Source: Oerskovia enterophila
GTDB taxonomy: Bacteria; Actinomycetota; Actinomycetes; Actinomycetales; Cellulomonadaceae
DNA: 34,587 nucleotides
Direction: 5' to 3'
Assembly: GCF_001692445.1 (NCBI RefSeq)
Contig: NZ_MAQA01000050.1
Span: 1-34,587 of the forward strand
This document shows positions 23,684 to 34,587 of the stretch, one piece after another. Within the stretch, counting starts at the first letter, position 1. Every line of letters begins with the position of its first letter. The translations under genes and the position numbers were made by a program. The notes under the pieces were generated by a model, which made no database searches, was not told the DNA's origin, and worked only from the letters and a program-made list of their open reading frames with translations.

Positions 23684-25987
23684 TCAGCCCTCCGGGACGG
23701 GCTCGAGGTAGAGCGCCCCGAGCGGTGGCACACGCAGGACGACCGAGGACGCGCGTCCCTTCCAGGGCCGCGGCTCGGACTCGACCTCGCCGAGGTTGCC
23801 GACCCCCGAGCCGCCGTAGACCTCGGCATCCGTGTTGAGGACCTCGCGCCAGCGCCCGCCGTGCGGCAGGGCGAGGCGGAAGTCCTCGTGGGGCGTCCCG
23901 GCGAAGTTCACGACGACGGCGACCTGGTTCCCGGCAGCGTCGCGACGCAGGAACGCCAGGACGTTGTGGTCGGCGTCCTCGGCGTCGAGCCACTCGAAGC
24001 CCGCCGGGTCGTGGTCGAGCGCCCAGAGGGCGGGCGTGCGCCGGTAGAGGTCGTTGAGGTCGCGCACGAGGCGCTGCACCCCGGCCTTGCCGGGGTCGCC
24101 GAGCCCCGCCCAGTCGAGGCTCGCGGCCTCGTTCCACTCGGCGTGCTGCGCGATCTCGCAGCCCATGAAGAGCAGCTGCTTGCCGGGGTGGGACCACTGG
24201 TAGGCGAGGAACGAGCGGACGCCCGCCCGCTTCTGCCAGTCGTCGCCGGGCATCTTGCCGTACAGCGAGCCCTTGCCGTGCACGACCTCGTCGTGGCTGA
24301 TGGGCAGGACGAACTGCTCGGAGTAGGCGTAGACCATCGAGAACGTGATCTCGTGGTGGTGGTAGCGCCGGTTGATGGGCTCCTCGGCGACGTAGCGCAG
24401 GGAGTCGTTCATCCAGCCCATGTTCCACTTGAGCCCGAACCCGAGGCCGCCCGCGTCGGTGGGGCGCGTCACGCCCGGCCAGGCCGTGGACTCCTCGGCG
24501 ATCATCATCACGCCGGGCGTGCGGCGGTAGGCCGTCGCGTTGGTCTCCTGCAGGAACGCGATGGCCTCGAGGTTCTCGCGCCCGCCGTGTACGTTGGGGT
24601 GCCACTGACCGGGGTTGCGCGAGTAGTCGAGGTAGAGCATCGAGGCGACGGCGTCGACGCGCAGCGCGTCGACGTGGAACTCCTCGAACCAGTACGTCGC
24701 GTTGGCGACGAGGAAGTTGCGCACCTCGTTGCGCCCGAAGTCGAACACGTACGTGCCCCAGTCGGGCTGCTCGCCGCGCAGCGGGTCGGGGTGCTCGTAG
24801 AGCGGGGTGCCGTCGAACCGTGCGAGCGCCCACTCGTCCTTGGGGAAGTGGGCGGGGACCCAGTCGAGGATCACGCCGATCCCGGCGCGGTGCAGCGTGT
24901 CGACGAGGTGGCGGAAGTCGTCGGGGTGCCCGAACCGCGAGGTCGGGGCGTAGTAGCTCGTGACCTGGTAGCCCCACGAGCCGCCGTAGGGGTGCTCGGC
25001 CACGGGCATGAGCTCGACGTGCGTGAACCCCGTCTCGAGGACGTACGCGGTGAGCTGCTCCGCGAGCTCGCGGTAGCTCAGCCCCTGCCGCCAGGAGCCG
25101 AGGTGCACCTCGTAGATGCTCACGGGGCCGGTGTGCGGGTCGCGGGCCGTGCGCTCGGCGATCCAGTCGGCGTCCGTCCACTCGTGCCGGGACTCGACCA
25201 CGACGCTCGCGTTGGCGGGCGGGACCTGCGTGCCCTTGGCCAGGGGGTCGGCCTTCTGGAGCCACGTCCCGCCCGGGGTGAGGATCTCGTACTTGTAGAG
25301 CGTGCCGGGGCCGATCCCGGGCACGAACAGCTCCCAGACCCCGGTGTCGCCCAGGGCGCGCAGGGCGTGCGTCGTGCCCTGCCAGTGGTTGAAGTCGCCG
25401 ATGACGCGCACGGCGCGCGCGTTGGGGGCCCAGACCGCGAACGCGGTGCCGCTCGTGGTGCCGGGGGAGCCGGGCTCGCCCAGGACGCTCGGGTAGGTCG
25501 TGGGGTTGGCGCCCAGGACCGTCCACAGCTCTTCGTGGCGGCCTTCGCGCAGCAGGTGCTGGTCGACCTCGCCGAGGGTCGGGAGGAACCGGTAGGGGTC
25601 GTCCTGGAGGGTCGTGGTCTCGCCGTAGCGCGCGCGGACCCGGTAGTCGGGGGCGTGCAGCACGGGCGCCGCCTGGGCGTCGGCGCCGAGCGGCTCGTCG
25701 ACCGCGGCGGGCACGACCGCGACCCAGATCCCGTCCTGCTCGTGCGTCGCGGCGAACTCGCCGTCGAGGGTCACGATCGTGACCTCGTCGGCGAGCGGGC
25801 GCAGGACGCGCACCGTGGCGGCGCCGCCGGTGCGGCCGCCGGGGAGCGGGACGGCCGTCAGGTGCGGGCCGAGGACCCCGTGCGGGTCGAAGGACCGTCC
25901 CTGCGCGACGGCCGCGAGCGCCGCGGGATCGGCAGGGACGACGGGGAGCGGTGGGAGGGAGCTCGGAGGTGTCGATGACCCGGTCAT
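23684..25987 (-). CDS. glgB: 1,4-alpha-glucan branching enzyme
   Basis: GH13 branching enzyme that transfers alpha-1,4 chains to make alpha-1,6 branches, finishing the GlgE-made glucan. The 767-aa protein has an N-terminal beta domain, a CBM48 region (about 180-285) and the catalytic barrel. D445 (RVDAVASM), E498 (AEESTAWP) and D566 (ISHDE) match E. coli D405, E458 and D526 at a constant +40. GGAAAGG lies about 8-10 nt before the ATG. It is the last gene of the minus-strand alpha-glucan cluster. It is separated from mak by the GH2 beta-mannosidase gene and from that gene by a 139-bp gap with a strong hairpin, so it may have its own promoter. Confidence 0.97.
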   Translation of the reverse strand: MTGSSTPPSSLPPLPVVPADPAALAAVAQGRSFDPHGVLGPHLTAVPLPGGRTGGAATVRVLRPLADEVTIVTLDGEFAATHEQDGIWVAVVPAAVDEPLGADAQAAPVLHAPDYRVRARYGETTTLQDDPYRFLPTLGEVDQHLLREGRHEELWTVLGANPTTYPSVLGEPGSPGTTSGTAFAVWAPNARAVRVIGDFNHWQGTTHALRALGDTGVWELFVPGIGPGTLYKYEILTPGGTWLQKADPLAKGTQVPPANASVVVESRHEWTDADWIAERTARDPHTGPVSIYEVHLGSWRQGLSYRELAEQLTAYVLETGFTHVELMPVAEHPYGGSWGYQVTSYYAPTSRFGHPDDFRHLVDTLHRAGIGVILDWVPAHFPKDEWALARFDGTPLYEHPDPLRGEQPDWGTYVFDFGRNEVRNFLVANATYWFEEFHVDALRVDAVASMLYLDYSRNPGQWHPNVHGGRENLEAIAFLQETNATAYRRTPGVMMIAEESTAWPGVTRPTDAGGLGFGLKWNMGWMNDSLRYVAEEPINRRYHHHEITFSMVYAYSEQFVLPISHDEVVHGKGSLYGKMPGDDWQKRAGVRSFLAYQWSHPGKQLLFMGCEIAQHAEWNEAASLDWAGLGDPGKAGVQRLVRDLNDLYRRTPALWALDHDPAGFEWLDAEDADHNVLAFLRRDAAGNQVAVVVNFAGTPHEDFRLALPHGGRWREVLNTDAEVYGGSGVGNLGEVESEPRPWKGRASSVVLRVPPLGALYLEPVPEG

Positions 25988-26025
25988 GGCCCAACCTTTC
26001 CACGTCGCCGGGCTGCTTGTGCACT

Positions 26026-26086
26026 CCCCGCGCCGCGTCGCGGCGGTGGCGGCCCGGGTTCACCCGGGCCGAGGGGCGGCGCGGGG
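26026..26086 (-). terminator. nested hairpin between the GH2 gene and glgB
   Basis: CCCCGCGCCGC (26026-26036) pairs perfectly with GCGGCGCGGGG (26076-26086). Inside is a GGCCCGGGT/ACCCGGGCC hairpin (26051-26070). It lies 41 nt after the GH2 stop on the minus strand and should limit read-through into glgB. Confidence 0.7.
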
Positions 26087-26126
26087 GTCGAGAGGCCGCG
26101 GTCGGGGTCGCGGCCGGCGGGTGGGG

Positions 26127-28943
26127 TCACGCGTCTCCGCGTGGGGTGCCGGTGCCCGGGACGAGCTGGTTGGCCGAGCGCAGGACGCTGCGGGCGACCA
26201 GTGCGTCGGGGTCGAGGGCGGCGGGGGAGGTCACGGTGAACGTGACGCTCTCGCCGGGCAGGAGCGTCACGAGCTGGTCGTCCACGGTCGCGTCGGGGTG
26301 CACCTTGTCGGCCAGCAGCGCGACGTCGCGCGTGAGCTCGCGGGCCGTGACGGCGACCTCGTAGCGGTGCGCGGGCCCGCTCGACCGGGTGGGGGTCCGC
26401 AGGGACCCGGGCACGGGGAGCGCCGGGTCGCCCGCCCGCTCCAGCACCCGCACCGAGGCGTCCAGGCCGGAGCCGGTCAGCGCGCTGTCGCGCGGCTCGG
26501 CGAAGAACCACAGCCCGCGCTCGTCGCCCAGGATCGCGACGACCAGCTCGTCGCGAGCGCTCGCGGCCGTCGCGACGTCGTCGGGCAGGAGGACCGTGCG
26601 CGTCTCGCGCGGCGCCAGCCCGACGCCGGCGCTCGTCTCCGCGAGGACCGTCCCGTCGTAGCGCACGCGGCGCTGGACGAGCGTCCCGCTCCAGGCGTCG
26701 GGCGAGTCGTTGACGACGACCACCGCGAGGACCGAGGGGCCACCGGGGACGGGGGCGCCGCCGTCGGGCCTGCGAGGCTGGAGCGTGACCAGGCGGTCCC
26801 GGTACGCGTGCCGGAGCGCGGACAGCGTGGGCTTGGCGCGACCCGCGCCGTCGACCGCGGCCCACGACGTGACGGGCCAGCAGTCGTTGAGCTGCCACAC
26901 GATCGAGCCCGCGCAGCGGGGGCTCCACGAGCGAAGGTGCTCGATCCCGACCGTCATGGCGTTCGCCTGGTTGAGGGACATGGCCCAGTGCCAGTCGTCC
27001 ATGTCGTCGGGCAGCGCGAAGTGGGGTAGCAGGCCGTCGGTCAGCTTGTCGTTGCCCTGCGCGGCCTTCTGGTGCACGAGCATCCCGGGCGACTCGGGCG
27101 TGAGCGGGTCGTCCGACAGGGCGTCGCGCAGCGTCGACCAGGTGGGTGGGCCCTGCCAGCCGAACTCGGCGACGAAGCGCGCGACGTGGTCGCGGTACAC
27201 CTCGTAGCCCTGGCGGTTCCACGCGCCCCACAGGTGCACCGAGCCGTGCGCGTCGAGGTTGGGGTGCAGGTCGAGCGTCCCCGACCACGGGCTGCCCGGC
27301 GTGTAAGGGCGGCCCGGGTCGAGCTCCGCGAGCAGCGCGGGCAGCAGCCCGGTGTAGTAGCCCAGGCCCCACGTGCGGCCCTGGAGGCGCGGCTGCCAGT
27401 CCCAGTCGTGGAAGCCCCACAGGTTCTCGTTGTTGCCGTTCCACAGCACGAGGCTCGGGTGCGGGGCCAGGCGGACCACGTTGTCGCGCACCTCGGCCTC
27501 GACCTCGCTGCGCAGCGGCTCCTCCTCGGCGTACGTCGAGCACGCGAACAGGAAGTCCTGCCACGTGAGGATGCCGCGCTCGTCGCACAGGTCGTAGAAG
27601 CCGTCGGCCTCGTAGATGCCGCCGCCCCAGACTCGCAGGAGGTTGATGTTCGCCCGCTCGGCCTGAGCGATCCGCGCGGCGTACCGCTCGCGCGTCACAC
27701 GGTGCGGGAACGCGTCGTCGGGGATCCAGTTGGCGCCGCGCACGAACACGGGCTGGTCGTTGACGACGATCACGAAGGACGTGCCGGGCTCTCCGTCGTG
27801 CTCGTCGGGCTCCATCTCGAGGCGGACGGTGCGGAAGCCCACGCGGTGGCGTCGCACGTCGAGGGGCCCGACGACGGCGCGCGGCCCGCGCGGTGCGGCC
27901 GCGGCCGGGGAGGTGGTCGGCTCGGTGGTCGGGAAGGGGGCGATGACGGCGTCGGCGCCCCGGTCGGCCAGGAGCTCGACCGTGACCTCGTACAGGGGCT
28001 GCTCGCCGAACCCGCGCGGCCACCAGCGCCGCACGGCCGGGAGGTCGACGTCGACGACCGCGGACGTGGCACCCGCCGGGACCAGGGCGGTCGTCACGAG
28101 ACCCGCGACGTGGACCGCGACCCGGACGTCGACGGCAGCAGGCATCTCGACGGCCGCGCCGCCGCTCTCCTCGGCGCGCACCGCGTGCTCGAGGTCGACG
28201 TGGACGGCGAGGCGTGCCGCGACCGGGGCGTCGGCAGCGGGCGGTGTGTGCGCCGAGCCCTCGACCGTCGCCACGGGCCGCACGGCCGCGGGCCGGGCGC
28301 CCGACCACGCCTCGAGCGCGAGGGGACGCCAGATGCCCGACGTCGCGGTCTCCAGGCCCCAGTCCCACCCGAAGCTGCACGCCATCTTGCGGATCGCGTT
28401 GAACGGGTGGGGATTGGTGTGCGGGCGGTAGCCCATGGCCACGTTCTGCGCCGCAGCGTACGCGAGCGGCGAGGCGAACCGGACGACGAGCTCGTTGGTG
28501 CCCGGCCGCAGGTGCTCGTCGACCGGCAGGCGGAAGGTGCGGTGCTGGTTCGCGGTCTCGGCGAGCAGGTGTCCGTTGAGGCTCACGGCGGCGACGGTGT
28601 CGAGCCCGTCCGCGACCAGGTCGTGGCGCTCGTGGCCGTCGGGCGCCCACTCGAACGTGGTCCGGTACTCCCAGTCGCACCGGCCGATCCACGCGAGCAC
28701 GTGCTCGTTGTCGTCGAGGTAGGGGTCGGGGACGATCCCGGCCGTGACGAGGTCGGTGTGCACGGTGCCGGGGACGGTCGCGGGGACCGGGGCGTCGAGG
28801 CGTGCGGCGAGGTGGGCCGGGACAGGGCCGGCCGCGGCCCGCACGGTCCAGCCCGTGTGCAGCTCGCGGCGCTCGAGGCTCCGCAGGGGAGACGTGTCGC
28901 CGTCGAGCGCCGTCGGGGTGGGGGAGGCGGGGGCCGAGGTCAC
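26127..28943 (-). CDS. GH2 beta-mannosidase
   Basis: Exo-beta-mannosidase of family GH2, releasing mannose from beta-mannosides such as mannobiose or N-glycan cores. The acid/base is E506 in WNGNNENLWG and the nucleophile is E593 in FVAEFGWQGPP. GWDWG (192-196) and the early HTDL and DWEYR motifs are typical of the beta-mannosidase branch rather than beta-galactosidase. The 938-aa start at GTG 28943 is preferred because GGAG lies 6 nt upstream; ATG codons at 28988 and 28991 are alternatives. There is no signal peptide. An Ala/Pro-rich loop sits near residues 335-357. The gene lies between mak and glgB, with no obvious functional link to trehalose or glucan metabolism. Confidence 0.93.
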   Translation of the reverse strand: MTSAPASPTPTALDGDTSPLRSLERRELHTGWTVRAAAGPVPAHLAARLDAPVPATVPGTVHTDLVTAGIVPDPYLDDNEHVLAWIGRCDWEYRTTFEWAPDGHERHDLVADGLDTVAAVSLNGHLLAETANQHRTFRLPVDEHLRPGTNELVVRFASPLAYAAAQNVAMGYRPHTNPHPFNAIRKMACSFGWDWGLETATSGIWRPLALEAWSGARPAAVRPVATVEGSAHTPPAADAPVAARLAVHVDLEHAVRAEESGGAAVEMPAAVDVRVAVHVAGLVTTALVPAGATSAVVDVDLPAVRRWWPRGFGEQPLYEVTVELLADRGADAVIAPFPTTEPTTSPAAAAPRGPRAVVGPLDVRRHRVGFRTVRLEMEPDEHDGEPGTSFVIVVNDQPVFVRGANWIPDDAFPHRVTRERYAARIAQAERANINLLRVWGGGIYEADGFYDLCDERGILTWQDFLFACSTYAEEEPLRSEVEAEVRDNVVRLAPHPSLVLWNGNNENLWGFHDWDWQPRLQGRTWGLGYYTGLLPALLAELDPGRPYTPGSPWSGTLDLHPNLDAHGSVHLWGAWNRQGYEVYRDHVARFVAEFGWQGPPTWSTLRDALSDDPLTPESPGMLVHQKAAQGNDKLTDGLLPHFALPDDMDDWHWAMSLNQANAMTVGIEHLRSWSPRCAGSIVWQLNDCWPVTSWAAVDGAGRAKPTLSALRHAYRDRLVTLQPRRPDGGAPVPGGPSVLAVVVVNDSPDAWSGTLVQRRVRYDGTVLAETSAGVGLAPRETRTVLLPDDVATAASARDELVVAILGDERGLWFFAEPRDSALTGSGLDASVRVLERAGDPALPVPGSLRTPTRSSGPAHRYEVAVTARELTRDVALLADKVHPDATVDDQLVTLLPGESVTFTVTSPAALDPDALVARSVLRSANQLVPGTGTPRGDA

Positions 28944-29067
28944 GGGTGGCTCCAAGGGTGAGGGATCGTCGTCGAACCGCGGCACCATCATGCCTCGGGG
29001 CGCGTCGCTCCCGGTCGCGCCGGTGCGTGCGGCGACACCGGGGAACGGGCGTCGTGCGTTGCCCTGC

Positions 29068-30627
29068 CTACCGCCCGCCCAGCAGCCGGTCCACGGCCGT
29101 GAGCGGGATCGGCTCCCACGCTGGCCGGTTGCGCGACTCGTACACGACCTCGTACAGGGCCTTGTCGAGGACGAGCGCCCGCAGCAGGGCCTCGGTCGTC
29201 GCGAGCGAGAGCCCGGCCGTCCCGTCGTCCTCGCCCACGGCCCGCCGGTAGCCCTCGACGAACGCGGTGCGCGCCGTCGTCGTCCAGCGGGGTGAGCGGG
29301 CACCGCCGACCGCCGCCGCGTAGTCGAGCGAGCGCACGATCCCCGCGACGTCGCGCAGCGGCAGGTCCGGGCGCGTGCGCTCGGACACGGGACGCAGGGG
29401 CTCGCCCTCGAAGTCGAGGATCTTCCAGCCGTCGCCGCGCGCGTGCAGGGCCTGGCCCAGGTGCATGTCGCCGTGGATCGCCTGGAGCAGGGGCGGGGGA
29501 GCGTCGTCGCGCGCCAGGCGTTCGCCGACCTGGTCGAGGAACGCCTCGACGAGCGGGGCACGCCGCGCGAGCGGGATCGAGCCCGCGCAGGCCTCACGGG
29601 CCCGACGGCGCAGGTCGCCCAGCAGCCAGCCCGCCTCGAGCGGTGGCCCGGTCGGCAGGGCGACGCGCAGCGCGCCGTGCATGCTCGCGAGCGTCGCGCC
29701 GAGGTCGGCCGCGAGGTCGGCGAACGACCGGTCCTGGGACGCGTAGGCGCACGCGAGCTCGAACCCGTCCTGGGCGTCGGTCACGAGCTCGCTGAGGATC
29801 GCGAGGTGCGCCGTCCGTGCGGTCGCCCCGGCCTGCCCGGCCGCCGGCCCTGGGCCCGACGCGCCCGGCCCGGCGGGCCGGCCGGGGACGTCGACCGCGT
29901 CCCACGAGGCCTCGACCCAGCCGAGCGGGCGAGGGACGCCCGTCCACCCGACCCGCGCGAGCGCGTCCGGGACCACGACGTCCGGGTGCTTGCCGATCGC
30001 GACCGTCCGCAGGATCTTGAGGATCGAGCCCCCCACGACCCCGGGCAGGATCACCGACGTGTTGGACTGCTCGCCGCCGACCGTCCGGGCCCCGGCCAGG
30101 TCCGGGCTCTCGCCCGGTCCTCCCGCACGGGCCCCCTCGGCCGGCTCGAGCGCCGCGAGGAGGGCCACCCACAGGTCGGGGTGCGTGGCGCCGTCGTGCA
30201 CCGCGAGCGGCGCGCCGAGCGGGTCACCGGGCCGGGCGGGCGGGCCCGGGACGAAGCCGACCAGGCCCGGCAGGGGCGTGCGAGCCGCGTCCTGGGCGTC
30301 CGCGCCGGACCCGGCGTCGGGAGAGGCCGGCTCGCCCGAGGCCGCGAGCCGACCCGCAGGCGTGAGCACGAGCGGGACCTGGATCACGAGGTCGAGGCCC
30401 TCGCCCACGACGCGCAGCAGGTGCAGCGTGCAGCGATCGGTGAGCGCGAAGCTCAGCCACGGGACGTGGCGCACCGCGAGCCCCTTGACGGGGTACCAGC
30501 GCTGGGCGGGCAGCCACGCGTCGAGCAGCCCCAGCAGGCGCGCGTCGGGCACCGGGGCGCGCTGCGGCGACCCGAGCGGTCCGTGGCGGGACGCGACGGG
30601 CGGGGACGAGACGGTCTTCGGCACCAC
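29068..30627 (-). CDS. mak: maltokinase (Mak/Pep2)
   Basis: ATP-dependent kinase that converts maltose to maltose 1-phosphate for GlgE. The 519-aa protein has an aminoglycoside-phosphotransferase-like fold. The catalytic loop is H385-G-D387-M-H-L-G-Q and the metal site is D405-F-E-G-E-P. The N-terminal LLDAWLPAQRWYPVKG segment is a maltokinase hallmark. The start is GTG 30627 with AAGGAG 5 nt upstream; a second GTG follows three bases later. Two Pro/Gly/Ala-rich stretches (about 95-140 and 246-270) are insertions. It lies 68 nt after treS; in some actinobacteria the two are fused, here they are separate. Confidence 0.95.
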   Translation of the reverse strand: MVPKTVSSPPVASRHGPLGSPQRAPVPDARLLGLLDAWLPAQRWYPVKGLAVRHVPWLSFALTDRCTLHLLRVVGEGLDLVIQVPLVLTPAGRLAASGEPASPDAGSGADAQDAARTPLPGLVGFVPGPPARPGDPLGAPLAVHDGATHPDLWVALLAALEPAEGARAGGPGESPDLAGARTVGGEQSNTSVILPGVVGGSILKILRTVAIGKHPDVVVPDALARVGWTGVPRPLGWVEASWDAVDVPGRPAGPGASGPGPAAGQAGATARTAHLAILSELVTDAQDGFELACAYASQDRSFADLAADLGATLASMHGALRVALPTGPPLEAGWLLGDLRRRAREACAGSIPLARRAPLVEAFLDQVGERLARDDAPPPLLQAIHGDMHLGQALHARGDGWKILDFEGEPLRPVSERTRPDLPLRDVAGIVRSLDYAAAVGGARSPRWTTTARTAFVEGYRRAVGEDDGTAGLSLATTEALLRALVLDKALYEVVYESRNRPAWEPIPLTAVDRLLGGR

Positions 30628-30695
30628 GTCAGCTCCTTCTGCCGTCCGGGCGAGGGCTGCCGGCCCGGTCCCTACGACACCGTCGACGTCGGCAT

Positions 30696-34573
<3,878 letters not shown>

Positions 34574-34587
34574 CGGGGGTACCGGGC

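Overview
The window is very GC-rich and gene-dense. It uses GTG and TTG starts and ATGA/GTGA stop-start overlaps, and it carries actinobacterial hallmarks: a class Ib ribonucleotide reductase operon nrdHIE with nrdF downstream, the GlgE glucan pathway, a DivIVA/Scy-like coiled-coil protein and several apparently leaderless genes. Together with the set of plant-polysaccharide glycosidases this suggests a cellulolytic actinobacterium of the Cellulomonas / Cellulosimicrobium / Oerskovia / Promicromonospora type. That placement is inference from content only.

Left part (1-9142): four glycoside hydrolases without signal peptides. A GH95 alpha-L-fucosidase (minus strand, running off the left edge) is divergent from a GH42 beta-galactosidase overlapping a GH31 alpha-xylosidase of the YicI type. 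After a strong terminator comes a GH1 beta-glucosidase with a CebR/CelR-like box in its leader. Together these four activities could remove fucose, galactose, xylose and glucose in turn from a xyloglucan oligosaccharide. I infer a cytoplasmic xyloglucan-oligosaccharide catabolic locus. No transporter or regulator gene lies inside the window.

Middle (9143-13852): a regulatory region with two NrdR boxes exactly 32 bp apart, then nrdH, nrdI, nrdE, an unusual 236-bp gap with two strong hairpins, nrdF, and a perfect 18-bp terminator stem.

13933-23572: mostly housekeeping and uncharacterised genes. These are a phosphoribosyltransferase and an FKBP lipoprotein (both minus), an array of four GTCGC-N4-GCGAC dyads, a small CPGC/HWH protein, two overlapping alpha/beta hydrolases, a DivIVA/Scy-like coiled-coil protein with an unknown partner (minus), a divergent pair encoding a two-TM protein and a lipoprotein, and a YbbN/CnoX-like thioredoxin-TPR protein.

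Right part (23684-34573, all minus): the GlgE alpha-glucan pathway in the order glgE-treS-mak-[GH2 beta-mannosidase]-glgB. Trehalose is converted to maltose (TreS), phosphorylated (Mak), polymerised (GlgE) and branched (GlgB). A beta-mannosidase gene sits inside this otherwise compact operon. I found no tRNA, rRNA, CRISPR array, insertion sequence or phage gene.
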